Assembly: GCA_024710405.1 (NCBI GenBank)
Contig: JANJUV010000011.1
Location: forward strand, 124,001-188,000
Direction of reading: 5' to 3'
From: Bacteroidales bacterium
GTDB taxonomy: Bacteria > Bacteroidota > Bacteroidia > Bacteroidales > F082
Length of the DNA stretch: 64,000 nucleotides
Part shown: piece by piece, positions 16,056 through 25,048 of the stretch
How positions within the stretch are numbered: position 1 is the stretch's first letter
Layout: every line of letters starts with the position of its first letter
Program-made: the position numbers and the translations under genes
The notes under the pieces: generated by a model
Told to the model about the DNA's origin: nothing
Databases searched by the model: none
What the model saw: the letters and a program-made list of their open reading frames with translations, nothing else

Positions 16056-17144
16056 ATGAAAAAGACTGCTTTGAACCAGATGCACCATCAGATGGGTGGC
16101 AAAATGGTTCCGTTTGCCGGTTTCGAAATGCCGGTTCAGTTCGAGGGCGTTAATGCCGAGCATGAAACAGTGCGAAGGGGAATTGGTGTTTTTGATGTGT
16201 CGCACATGGGCGAGTTTTGGGTTGAGGGGCCTGATGCTTTTGAACTTGTTCAACGACTGACAACCAATGATGTTGCAGCATTATTTGACGGAAAAGTACA
16301 ATACAGCTGCTTTCCCAATGGCAAGGGTGGCATCGTTGACGACTTACTTGTTTACAGATTCAATGACCAGAAATACCTATTGGTGGTAAATGCAGCCAAT
16401 ATTGACAAGGATTGGGCGTGGGTGAATATGAACAACTCCGTAGGAGCCCAACTGATTAACGCCTCAGATGAAACATCGCAACTTGCCGTTCAGGGGCCAC
16501 TTGCACTGGAAGCCATGCAGCGTTTGACAGCCGATAAGGTGACGGATATGGAGTATTATACTTTTAAAGTGCTCACATTTGCCGGAATTCCTGAAGTATT
16601 GTTCTCAACCACAGGTTACACAGGTTCAGGAGGGTGTGAGATTTATTTTCCCAACCGGCATGCAGAGCACATCTACAAGGCAGTGCTCGAGGCCGGGGCA
16701 TCTTACGGAATCAAACCTATAGGATTGGCCGCACGGGATACATTAAGGCTCGAAATGGGCTTTTGTCTGTATGGAAACGATATCGATGATACCACTTCAC
16801 CTATTGAAGCAGGATTGGGTTGGATTACGAAGTTTGTAGACAATAACCTCTTTATTGACCGTCCATTGCTCGAAATGCACAAAGCAAACGGAACTGAAAG
16901 GTCACTCAGAGCATTTGAGATAAGCGACAAAGGAATTCCCCGTCAGCATTACCAAATCTGTGATGCAGCAGGTAATACCATAGGAGAGGTAACATCCGGA
17001 ACCATGTCGCCCATGTTGAAGAAAGGCATTGGAATGGGGTATGTGAATAAGTCGCATGCTAAATTGGGTGCCGAAATATTCATTAAGGTCAGGGATAAGC
17101 TTGTTGAAGCAACCATTGTTAAGCTCCCGTTTTATAAAGGTTAA
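16056..17144 (+). CDS. gcvT: Glycine cleavage system T protein (aminomethyltransferase)
   Basis: 362 residues, the usual length. GcvT releases ammonia from the aminomethyl group on lipoylated H protein and passes the one-carbon unit to tetrahydrofolate. Recognisable segments: [44 protein letters not shown] and the closing [20 protein letters not shown]. True gcvH and gcvP are not in the window; lpd (L protein) is at 28993. It follows the operon with the two GcvH-like proteins, but it has its own promoter and terminator, so a functional link is only suggested by position. Confidence 0.97.
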   Translation: MKKTALNQMHHQMGGKMVPFAGFEMPVQFEGVNAEHETVRRGIGVFDVSHMGEFWVEGPDAFELVQRLTTNDVAALFDGKVQYSCFPNGKGGIVDDLLVYRFNDQKYLLVVNAANIDKDWAWVNMNNSVGAQLINASDETSQLAVQGPLALEAMQRLTADKVTDMEYYTFKVLTFAGIPEVLFSTTGYTGSGGCEIYFPNRHAEHIYKAVLEAGASYGIKPIGLAARDTLRLEMGFCLYGNDIDDTTSPIEAGLGWITKFVDNNLFIDRPLLEMHKANGTERSLRAFEISDKGIPRQHYQICDAAGNTIGEVTSGTMSPMLKKGIGMGYVNKSHAKLGAEIFIKVRDKLVEATIVKLPFYKG

Positions 17145-17154
17145 GTATAAAAGA

Positions 17155-17184
17155 AAAGGGGCCGGTACAACATCCGGCCCCTTT
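17155..17184. terminator. Bidirectional terminator between gcvT and the CsgG-like gene
   Basis: Perfect 11-bp stem AAAGGGGCCGG / CCGGCCCCTTT with an 8-nt loop; T-rich on the plus strand and A-rich upstream, so it can serve both convergent genes. Confidence 0.88.
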
Positions 17185-17229
17185 ATTATTCAGTTTGTCT
17201 GGATTTTTAATGCCCTTGACATTTAATAT

Positions 17230-18354
17230 TTACCTGTTCAGTTTGGGTTTTCTGGCAACATTAAATCCTAAAGTAATTCCTGCGATAGAACCTGATTTTC
17301 GCGGCGAAATGTAGAGGTTTACAGGCAGATTCAGGTACCCTGACCTGAATGTTTTTCCGATGGCAAATACCATACCGGCACTTGCCATTAATTCGCCCCT
17401 GCTGTCAAGTTCTCGTACCTTAACATAATCATCTGTTGGTGGTTCACCCAGATTCCAGTTGTCGTTCTCGTCATAATACCCTTCGGCCATCTGAACAAAC
17501 CGTACATTCGGTCCCAATCCGAATTCGATACCTGATTTGTTGAACCTGAAACCAAGAAGCCCGGTGATGGTGGGAACAAAAAGTCCTGATTCAAGGTTGG
17601 TTATTCCGGGTATCAATTCAAAGAGTGCTTGAAAATCACCTGAGCTAAGATATTGCTTTTCAAATTGATAGCCAATCATACTGCTTACTGGATACATATC
17701 GAAACCCCCTTCGTTTTTTGGTGCTTTCATCCGTTCCATGGTCTTGCCAAAAACCATATTGGCACCAATGCGTGGTCCACTCAGTTTTAATGTGGTTTTG
17801 CTGCTTGTTATGGGCTGGTCGTAATTGACCAGAAGGTCAACTACCATTCTGTCGTTGGCAATGCCAAGAATATTGTTGATGGATAATCTGATCATTACCT
17901 GCATTTGTTCCTGCTGGTTAATGTATTCCATAACATCAGTCTTTTCGATGGACTCACTGCCAACATCCACTAATCTGAGTATTACAATCAGTTTATCACC
18001 GAATTTCTCGATACTTCCCGACAGCATTTTGTCAGCTTTCAGAAGTTTTCCGATCTGCACCAGACTGTTTTTACCGAAACTGGCCTGAACATCAATATTG
18101 TGTTTTTTGATCAGGTCGGCTACATCGTATTTGTCGAGCACTTCAAACACATTAGCCTTTTCAAGCTCAAGCTGAACCATATTTGTGATTGTTCTTGAAT
18201 CGAAAGCGAGGTCTTTTGTGTCCATGCTAACTACTGCAATACTTTTTTTCTGCTGGCCGTAGCTTTTCGGGCTATATCCTGACAGAATTACAAAGATCAT
18301 CAAAGCAGTAAAGGTGATCATTCTTTTTGTTGAGGTTGAAAGTGAATTTTTCAT
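17230..18354 (-). CDS. CsgG-like N-terminal domain with a C-terminal beta-rich domain, secreted
   Basis: 374 residues. A signal peptide is present (hydrophobic MITFTALMIFVILSGY, cleavage near SYGQ). Residues about 35-140 resemble the CsgG/FlgO-like domain found in outer-membrane-associated proteins: KSIAVVSMDTKDLAFD, ELEKANVFEVLDKYDVADLI, IGKLLKADKMLSGSIEKFGD. The second half is beta-rich (TGLLGFRFNKSGIEFGLGPN, and a final GITLGFNVARKPK) and may form a small outer-membrane barrel. The function is not known. It diverges from the HTH regulator at 18581; the shared 226-bp region holds promoters for both and a repeat cluster. Confidence 0.75.
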   Translation of the reverse strand: MKNSLSTSTKRMITFTALMIFVILSGYSPKSYGQQKKSIAVVSMDTKDLAFDSRTITNMVQLELEKANVFEVLDKYDVADLIKKHNIDVQASFGKNSLVQIGKLLKADKMLSGSIEKFGDKLIVILRLVDVGSESIEKTDVMEYINQQEQMQVMIRLSINNILGIANDRMVVDLLVNYDQPITSSKTTLKLSGPRIGANMVFGKTMERMKAPKNEGGFDMYPVSSMIGYQFEKQYLSSGDFQALFELIPGITNLESGLFVPTITGLLGFRFNKSGIEFGLGPNVRFVQMAEGYYDENDNWNLGEPPTDDYVKVRELDSRGELMASAGMVFAIGKTFRSGYLNLPVNLYISPRKSGSIAGITLGFNVARKPKLNR

Positions 18355-18380
18355 GGGTTTAAGTTTTAAGGTTAATGCGG

Positions 18381-18411
18381 CAAAATTATTCTGGCAGAGC
18401 CCCTTTGCAAA
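18381..18411 (-). promoter_or_regulatory. Promoter of the CsgG-like gene
   Basis: On the minus strand TTTG (18411-18408), 19-bp spacer, TAATTTTG (18388-18381); leader about 25 nt. Confidence 0.58.
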
Positions 18412-18484
18412 ACGGATACATGGTCTGATTAAAAACGGTTTTCTTATTTTTTCGCATTAACCGTAATCAAAAATCAACGTACTT

Positions 18485-18552
18485 TGCATCAGTTGCAAAT
18501 TTTGCAACCGTAATTGCATTAAGTTGCATAATCTGCAATTGTTTTCAATGCA
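18485..18552. promoter_or_regulatory. Cluster of seven phased TGCA sites
   Basis: TGCA occurs at 18485, 18494, 18503, 18515, 18525, 18534 and 18549, mostly as TTGCA or its complement, with steps of 9, 9, 12, 10, 9 and 15 bp. A perfect inverted repeat GTTGCAAA-T-TTTGCAAC lies at 18492-18508. The cluster ends about 30 bp before the HTH regulator start at 18581. It is a likely operator array for that regulator. Confidence 0.6.
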
Positions 18553-18580
18553 AAGAGGTTCACATCAAAAAAAAAATCCC

Positions 18581-19594
18581 ATGGATCAGGCCCGTATCAA
18601 AGACATTCAGGCGCAGTTTCTCAGAAAGATAGAGGATGTGCTTCCCGGAAACACGAGCCTTGCGAATGAATTGGCCGATGTGCTCAGGATAAGCACCGAC
18701 AGTGCTTACAGACGCATGCGTGGTGAGACCTTGCTGGTGCTCGATGAGATTTTGTTGTTAAGTGAGCATTTTAAGGTTTCGTTCGATACATGGGCGCACC
18801 AGCAGGAAGGATGGGTGGCATTCAGGTATATGAAACTTAGTGCATCACGTGAAAGTTTCAGAAACTATCTGCTGGGGCTGCTTCACGATCTCAGGATTAT
18901 TGCTTCTGCTCCTCAGGCAATGATTACCTATGCTTGTGAGGATATTCCTGTGTTCCATCACTATCGACATCCGCTGATGGCACAGTTTAAGATGTTCTAT
19001 TGGATGCATGCCATAATGGGTGTTGCCGATCTTGAACCCGAAAAGTTTGATGCCGGTAGAATCGATGATGAGCTTTCGCAGATTGGTTTGCAGATTATTG
19101 ATCAATATTCTTCTGTTTCCTCCGTTGAGATTTGGACCGACACGACTATTCAGAGTACGGTAAAGCAAATTGCCTTTTTTTGGGAGTCCGGTAAATTCAG
19201 GGACAAATCAGATGCTCTCGCTGTTTGCGGCAGCTTGCGCGACGAAATATCTGCAATTCAGAAGCAGGCAGAGCAATCTGCCAAATGGCGTGATTCGGCA
19301 GGTCACACTAAAGGACAGCACAACTATCAAATGTACTACAGCGAAATAGAGATCACAAACAACTGTGTGCTGGTTGACCTTGGTAGCGTTAGCAGTGTTT
19401 ATCTCGGTCATTTTTCTTTCAGCACGATGTCGACAACCAGTGAATCATATTGCGCTGAAACCCGGAAATGGTTCGAGGTGATCAGACGAAAGTCGGTATT
19501 AATCAGTGGAGTATCAGAGAAGCAACGCTATCAGGTGTTTAAAAGGTATTTTAATCAGATCAACGAACTCGAACAACTGATTCAGAATAGCTGA
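18581..19594 (+). CDS. HTH transcriptional regulator, family not identified
   Basis: 337 residues from the ATG at 18581; in-frame upstream ATGs lie within the TGCA repeat cluster and are less likely. Residues about 20-60 read as a Cro/CI-like helix-turn-helix (SLANELADVLRISTDSAYRRMRGE, then LDEILLLSEHFKVSFD). The remaining 270 residues have no motif I recognise but look like an alpha-helical ligand or dimerisation domain. No membrane segment. Proteins of this layout are frequent in Bacteroidetes. It could control itself and the divergent CsgG-like gene through the phased TGCA sites. Confidence 0.75.
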   Translation: MDQARIKDIQAQFLRKIEDVLPGNTSLANELADVLRISTDSAYRRMRGETLLVLDEILLLSEHFKVSFDTWAHQQEGWVAFRYMKLSASRESFRNYLLGLLHDLRIIASAPQAMITYACEDIPVFHHYRHPLMAQFKMFYWMHAIMGVADLEPEKFDAGRIDDELSQIGLQIIDQYSSVSSVEIWTDTTIQSTVKQIAFFWESGKFRDKSDALAVCGSLRDEISAIQKQAEQSAKWRDSAGHTKGQHNYQMYYSEIEITNNCVLVDLGSVSSVYLGHFSFSTMSTTSESYCAETRKWFEVIRRKSVLISGVSEKQRYQVFKRYFNQINELEQLIQNS

Positions 19595-19654
19595 ACGGAA
19601 CAGACAAGCACTCAATTAAACAAATTCATTCAAATAAATGCAAATTAACGCTGC

Positions 19655-21634
19655 ATGTACATGAATCAGCAGGATTTCATCTGGCAGACCGAGCAGTTTG
19701 CCGATATAAGGATTTTGAGGTATCGGATCGAAGGATTCGAACAACTCAGCCTAAGGGAGAAGACATTTGCCTATTACATATATCGGGCCGCACTTGAGGG
19801 CAGAGACATCATTTATGATCAGAATTATAAGTATAATCTGTTGATAAGGCGAACGCTGGAGTGTATCATTAATCATTTTCAGGGTGACAGGACAGGCAGT
19901 TCGTGGAGCAGTTTTCTGGAATACGCCAAAAGGGTTTGGTTTTCAAACGGAATTCATCACCATTACTCGACCGAAAAGTTTCTACCGGGTTTCAGCATAA
20001 ACTACTTCAGGGAATTACTGGCAGTGGTTCCGCAGTCTGTGATGCCGGTTCCTGATGGTATGACCATGTTGGAATACGTGGATCTGGTTATCGATGTGAT
20101 GTTTAATCCTGATAGAGACACAAAAAGAGTCAATCAGGAGGCTGGCAAGGACCTTGTAGCTACCTCAGTCTGTAATTACTACGAGGGCATCAACCAGCAG
20201 GAGGCTGAAGCATATTATGCGGCTTTGACTCACGCAGATGATACTGAACCGACATCAACAGGGCTGAACAGTAAATTGATCAAATCTCAGGGCAAGATAT
20301 ATGAAAAGGTGTACCACAGCGATGGAATGTATGGCAAAGCCATCCGCAGGATAGTGATGTGGCTGCACAAAGCCAGACATTTTGCCTCGACAGTATTGCA
20401 GCAGCAATCAATTGATAAACTGATTGAATTTTACGAATCCGGTAACCTGAAATCTTTTGATGAATACAGTATTTTGTGGGTTCAGGATACAAGTCCGGCC
20501 GTTGATTTTGTAAACGGCTTCATTGAAGTGTATGGCGATCCGCTAGGGTTTCACGGAGCTTGGCAATCAATGCTTTATATGCGTGATGAGGCGGCTACAA
20601 GCCAATTTGCTGCAATCAGCAATCAGGCATCCTGGTTTGAGGAGAACCTGCCGGTTGATCCCCTTTTTAAAAGGACCGAAGTTGAAGGTGTTTCGTTCAA
20701 AGTAGTTCAGGTGATTACCGAAACAGGCGATTGTTCTCCATCTTCGCCAATTGGAGTCAATTTGCCCAATGCTGACTGGATCAGGGCGCGCCACGGAAGC
20801 AAGTCTGTTTCGCTCGGTAATATCGAAGATGCCTACGAACAGGCATCGCGACAGAATGGTTCACTCGAAGAGTTTTATCTTCCTGCGCAGCAAAAGCGCA
20901 TTCGCGAGCATGGCCTGAAAGCCTCAAAGCTGCATACTGCACTTCATGAGGTTATCGGACATGGAAGTGGCCGCTTGCTGCCCGGTGTTGCCACACCAAA
21001 GGAAACTTTGAAAAGCTATTCCAATACCATTGAAGAAGCACGTGCTGACCTGGTGGCTCTTTTTTTTATCACCGATCCGAAAATGCTGGAGCTGGGCATT
21101 TGCGATTCGCCAGAGACAGGAAAAGCGGCATATGACAGTTTTATGGTTGGTGGTTTGTTGCGACAGTTGGTACGTGTGGATTCCGGATGCCAGCTTGAGG
21201 AAGCCCATATGCGTAACCGCCAGCTGATTGCCTCATGGGTGTTTGAACAGGGAAGAAAAAACAAAGATGTGGAAATGATAATCAAGGATGGAAAGACATT
21301 TGTTCAGATCAATGATTATGAGGCTGTCCGAAAGTTATTCGGTGCCTTGCTTAGCACGGTTCAACGTATCAAATCGACCGGCGACTACAAGTCTGCTGCA
21401 GCATTGGTTGAGGAGTATGGTGTTCAGGTTAACAGGAACATCCATGAGGAGGTGCTTGCTCGCTGGAAAAAATTGGGAATTGCTCCTTTTGCCGGTTTTA
21501 TAAATCCTGTGCTGGTGCCTGAGACACAAGAGCAAACCATTCGGGATGTGGTTATTGTGTATCCTGATGATTTTCTGGCTCAGATGATGCATTATGCTTC
21601 GGTATGTGCCGCATTGCCCATCATAAATGACTGA
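19655..21634 (+). CDS. Dipeptidyl peptidase III (M49)
   Basis: 659 residues, close to the usual bacterial length. It removes dipeptides from peptide N-termini. The M49 zinc motif HExxxH is present as HEVIGHGSGRL, and the third ligand region is EEARADLVALFF. No signal peptide, so cytoplasmic. The start may be at 19655 or the ATG two codons later (19661). It lies 60 bp behind the HTH regulator with no clear promoter between, so co-transcription is possible. Many of these enzymes are annotated as dihydrofolate reductase in older databases; that would be wrong here. Confidence 0.92.
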   Translation: MYMNQQDFIWQTEQFADIRILRYRIEGFEQLSLREKTFAYYIYRAALEGRDIIYDQNYKYNLLIRRTLECIINHFQGDRTGSSWSSFLEYAKRVWFSNGIHHHYSTEKFLPGFSINYFRELLAVVPQSVMPVPDGMTMLEYVDLVIDVMFNPDRDTKRVNQEAGKDLVATSVCNYYEGINQQEAEAYYAALTHADDTEPTSTGLNSKLIKSQGKIYEKVYHSDGMYGKAIRRIVMWLHKARHFASTVLQQQSIDKLIEFYESGNLKSFDEYSILWVQDTSPAVDFVNGFIEVYGDPLGFHGAWQSMLYMRDEAATSQFAAISNQASWFEENLPVDPLFKRTEVEGVSFKVVQVITETGDCSPSSPIGVNLPNADWIRARHGSKSVSLGNIEDAYEQASRQNGSLEEFYLPAQQKRIREHGLKASKLHTALHEVIGHGSGRLLPGVATPKETLKSYSNTIEEARADLVALFFITDPKMLELGICDSPETGKAAYDSFMVGGLLRQLVRVDSGCQLEEAHMRNRQLIASWVFEQGRKNKDVEMIIKDGKTFVQINDYEAVRKLFGALLSTVQRIKSTGDYKSAAALVEEYGVQVNRNIHEEVLARWKKLGIAPFAGFINPVLVPETQEQTIRDVVIVYPDDFLAQMMHYASVCAALPIIND

Positions 21635-21686
21635 AGCTTTTCAGCCATAATCCTGCATCAACACCGTTCTCCTTCTTCATTTTTCG

Positions 21687-21694
21687 TATCTTTG
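21687..21694 (+). promoter_or_regulatory. -7 promoter element of the subtilisin gene
   Basis: TATCTTTG, exact TAnnTTTG match, 47 bp before the ATG at 21741. Confidence 0.5.
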
Positions 21695-21740
21695 CAAGGT
21701 TAAATCAATCATTTATCCATCGAAAAAAGAAACCGATAAG

Positions 21741-24700
21741 ATGAAAAATTCTATGTTTTTTGTATTGGTATTGAATGCTGTAATAATTGCGTTCCCGATT
21801 GCAGCTGCAGCTCAATACAAAGTTGTCCGCGGCGAACGTCCCCCCGTAGATCTGAATCAGGTCAGACCGGATGACATTGTCAGCGGAGTACTAAAGATCA
21901 AGCTGGCCGATCATGTCAGTAAAGATTTCAGTGATCTCTCACTAAGCTACGATGCGCAGGGAATTCCCATGATCGGTGTAGCTTCTGTTGATCATTTGAA
22001 CAGACTCCACAGGGCTAAGGAGATTATACAGGATTATTCTGTAATCAGTGCACAAAGCCGCTACACCGACAGGCATATTGCCTGGGGTTTTCACCTATGG
22101 TATACCATCCGTTTTGATGAATCAACAGATATCATCAATCTGGTCGGGCAGTTTGAATCACTACCGGAGGTTGCCATTGCAGAACCAGAATACCGTAAGT
22201 CACTCATCGGAAATGCTCCTCCAAGAGATGTGCCTGCTCCCGAGAATTTTAATCCGGCCGAACCTGCCGCTTTCTGGACACCGGATGACCCACGATACAA
22301 TGAACAATGGCATTATCACAATACAGGCCAGCAGAATGGAACTCCTGATGCCGACATTGACCTGCCTGAAGCATGGGACATTGAGAAAGGAGATCCTGAA
22401 GTGATCATTGCCATTATTGACGAAGGTATTCAGTTTACCCATGTCGATCTGGCGGCCAATATGTGGGAGGGAATAGGGTTCAATTTTCAGAACAACACCC
22501 CCAACATTAACCCCGGAAACCATGGAACACACGTTGGAGGTACCATTTCTGCAGTAAACAACAATACTGTTGGCGTTTCGGGCATTGCTGGAGGCAGCAG
22601 TGCTGCAGGTAATGGAGTGCGATTGATGTCGTGCCAGGTATTTTCTGGCTTCTCCAGTGGTGGTTTTGCACAGGCACCTGTTTGGGCCGCCGATAATGGT
22701 GCCGCCATATCTCAGAATAGCTGGGGTTATACCAGTCAGGGAAATTATAATCAGGATGTGCTCGACGCTATTGACTATTTCAATGCCAATGGTGGAGGAG
22801 ATGCAATACTCGATGGCGGACTTACCATCTTTGCTGCCGGAAACAGTAATTCTGATGGTGCCTGGTATCCTGGTTACTACAGCGCAACTATGGCTGTTGC
22901 AGGCACAAACAATCAGGACAAAAAGGCATGGTATTCCAATTTCGGTGCGTGGGTGGATATTTCTGCACCCGGTGGTGAGACCAATCAGTCGAATCCACGC
23001 GGGGTGTTGAGTACGCTCAATGGAAACACTTATGGTTTCTATGAAGGAACGTCTATGGCCTGCCCACATGTTTCAGGCGTGGCAGCGCTTATCATCTCAA
23101 GAAACTATGGAACCATGACACGTCAGGAGGTCTGGGATGCGCTGGTGAACACAACCGACGATCATTATGGTGTGAATCCCGGGTTTATCGGAAAGCTTGG
23201 TTCAGGCCGCCTCAATGCATTCAATGCACTTAATTCCCTTAAAGACATCGAAGACCCAACCAATCTGACCGCAGTTGTGGATCAGGATAACGGTACAACA
23301 GTGCTCAACTGGAACCACAATCAGGGAAGTGGTTTCGAATACTATAAGGTGTATCTGGATGGCGTGCATCTTGATAATACCGTATCGAAAACATTTCAGC
23401 ATGTGTTGGCTGAATACGGCTATTTTACTTTCTCTGTAACAGCATATTATGGGGGAGCCGACGAATCAAATCCGGTGGTGAAAGATGTTCAGTATGGCAG
23501 CTCAACACTCGTGCTGAGCCAGAACGAGATAAATTCGGAATTGCATATCGGTCAGAGCGAAACTCAGGAGTTTAAAATATGGAATACAGGCGTTTTGCCG
23601 CTCGAATACATTCTCAGCACATTTGGTTTTGTCAATCCCGAAGAGGAATGGTTCACTTATGAACCTGCCTCTGGTACAGTAGAAGTAGGTGACTCAGCTG
23701 TTGTGTTGTTAACTTTTAATGCCGGAGCACTTGAAATCGGAACCTACACCAAGAATTTCATCGTCCGCTCTAACGATATCAATAATTCTGTGAAAAGTCT
23801 GCCGGTAACCCTAAATATTACAGAACGCCAACCCATGCAGGTTACCGTTGAAATGAGTGACGGAGAAATTTGTGTTGGTGAGTCAGTTTCATTCCTCGCT
23901 GAAGCTGTTGACGGAACGGGGGAATATAGTTTTCTGTGGTCAGCCGATCCACCCGATCCAAGTCTGGCAGGTCAGGAAACTTTACCAAACCCGGTTGTTT
24001 CACCCGAGGTTACAACTATGTACACCATTACTGTCACAGATGGCGAAGATGAGTATTTCGAAGATCTGACCGTAATGGTTTATCCCTATCCGTTAGTTGC
24101 CCTCACGGCTGCACAGGAGTTTTGCGGTGAGCAGGCTGTGGTGCTGGATGCCGGTAGCGAGGGATTCAGTTACTTATGGTCAACAGGTGAAACCACACAA
24201 ACAATCAATGTGTCTCAAGCCACATCCGGCTATGGCATGCACGAATTCTGGGTGCTTGTATCCGGTCCCATCGGCTGCTCAGCTTCAGATTCAACCAGTG
24301 TTAGCTATTATGAATTTCCACCGGTGGCCCAACTTGGACCCGACACATTGTTATGTGGTAACGAAAACTGGCATCTTACACCGGATGTTACTAATTTCGG
24401 CTTGCTCTGGTCGAATGGTTCCACCGAACCCACCATCACTGTTGACACACTTGGATTTGGCTACGGAATGCAAACCTACTGGGTTGACCTTATTTCTGCT
24501 GAAGGTTGTGTGACGCGTTCTGAAGAAGTGCGCATAGAGTTTCTCGATTGCACCGGTCTGACTGATGATGAAAATTCGATCGGCATCAGTGCCTTTCCGA
24601 ATCCAACCGATGGAATTATTGAACTGAATGTAGCTGGCACAACAGGCAGTATAGCGCAACTTGAAGTATTGCACGCATCAGGACAAAAGGTAATGGCAAC

Positions 24701-24818
24701 TCAGGTTAATGTTGGTAATAAAATCCGTATTGATTTGACTGATAAGCCAAAAGGGGTGTACACGATTATCATTCACCAGGACAATAACATTGGAACCATG
24801 AAAGTGGTCCTGAAATAG
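21741..24818 (+). CDS. Secreted subtilisin-like serine protease (S8) with T9SS sorting domain
   Basis: 1025 residues. Signal peptide ending AAAAQ, then a propeptide-like region to about residue 190. The S8 catalytic triad is complete: Asp227 in AIIDEGIQFTH, His261 in NHGTHVGG, Ser438 in GTSMACPHVSG. After it come a fibronectin-type domain, a domain with DSAVVLLTFNAG, and Ig/PKD-like repeats with paired YLWSTGETTQTI and LLWSNGSTEPTI segments. The last 75 residues are a T9SS type A sorting domain (SAFPNPTDGIIELNV, then KPKGVYTIII and KVVLK). It is an exported surface or released protease for protein breakdown. Own promoter and terminator, so a single-gene unit. Confidence 0.96.
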   Translation: MKNSMFFVLVLNAVIIAFPIAAAAQYKVVRGERPPVDLNQVRPDDIVSGVLKIKLADHVSKDFSDLSLSYDAQGIPMIGVASVDHLNRLHRAKEIIQDYSVISAQSRYTDRHIAWGFHLWYTIRFDESTDIINLVGQFESLPEVAIAEPEYRKSLIGNAPPRDVPAPENFNPAEPAAFWTPDDPRYNEQWHYHNTGQQNGTPDADIDLPEAWDIEKGDPEVIIAIIDEGIQFTHVDLAANMWEGIGFNFQNNTPNINPGNHGTHVGGTISAVNNNTVGVSGIAGGSSAAGNGVRLMSCQVFSGFSSGGFAQAPVWAADNGAAISQNSWGYTSQGNYNQDVLDAIDYFNANGGGDAILDGGLTIFAAGNSNSDGAWYPGYYSATMAVAGTNNQDKKAWYSNFGAWVDISAPGGETNQSNPRGVLSTLNGNTYGFYEGTSMACPHVSGVAALIISRNYGTMTRQEVWDALVNTTDDHYGVNPGFIGKLGSGRLNAFNALNSLKDIEDPTNLTAVVDQDNGTTVLNWNHNQGSGFEYYKVYLDGVHLDNTVSKTFQHVLAEYGYFTFSVTAYYGGADESNPVVKDVQYGSSTLVLSQNEINSELHIGQSETQEFKIWNTGVLPLEYILSTFGFVNPEEEWFTYEPASGTVEVGDSAVVLLTFNAGALEIGTYTKNFIVRSNDINNSVKSLPVTLNITERQPMQVTVEMSDGEICVGESVSFLAEAVDGTGEYSFLWSADPPDPSLAGQETLPNPVVSPEVTTMYTITVTDGEDEYFEDLTVMVYPYPLVALTAAQEFCGEQAVVLDAGSEGFSYLWSTGETTQTINVSQATSGYGMHEFWVLVSGPIGCSASDSTSVSYYEFPPVAQLGPDTLLCGNENWHLTPDVTNFGLLWSNGSTEPTITVDTLGFGYGMQTYWVDLISAEGCVTRSEEVRIEFLDCTGLTDDENSIGISAFPNPTDGIIELNVAGTTGSIAQLEVLHASGQKVMATQVNVGNKIRIDLTDKPKGVYTIIIHQDNNIGTMKVVLK

Positions 24819-24841
24819 GAAGTTCTTATTAATTTCAAGAA

Positions 24842-24878
24842 AAAGCCGCAGAAGTTGATGTTTCTGCGGCTTTTTTTT
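24842..24878 (+). terminator. Intrinsic terminator of the subtilisin gene
   Basis: 12-bp stem AAAGCCGCAGAA / TTCTGCGGCTTT with a short loop, followed by a run of T. Confidence 0.9.
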
Positions 24879-25015
24879 ATTGATTTCGCTGGATACTCAT
24901 ACCTGTATCCATTTTATTTCAGTCTGTTTGCAGACTTTTGACAAAGAGCCCATTGAATGTATCAGCTTATTTTGAAACATTCTAAATAATTTATCGGTTG
25001 CTTAAGAAAATTGTA

Positions 25016-25023
25016 TAGATTTG
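25016..25023 (+). promoter_or_regulatory. -7 promoter element of the choice-of-anchor-L pair
   Basis: TAGATTTG, exact TAnnTTTG match, 26 bp before the ATG at 25049. The rest of the gap from 24879 shows nothing else. Confidence 0.45.
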
Positions 25024-25048
25024 GCTGCCCAACAATAAACAACAGCTT

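Noticed and set aside
22200-23069. Open frame of 289 codons on the minus strand
   Set aside because: Antisense to the catalytic domain of the subtilisin; its codons mirror those of the real gene.
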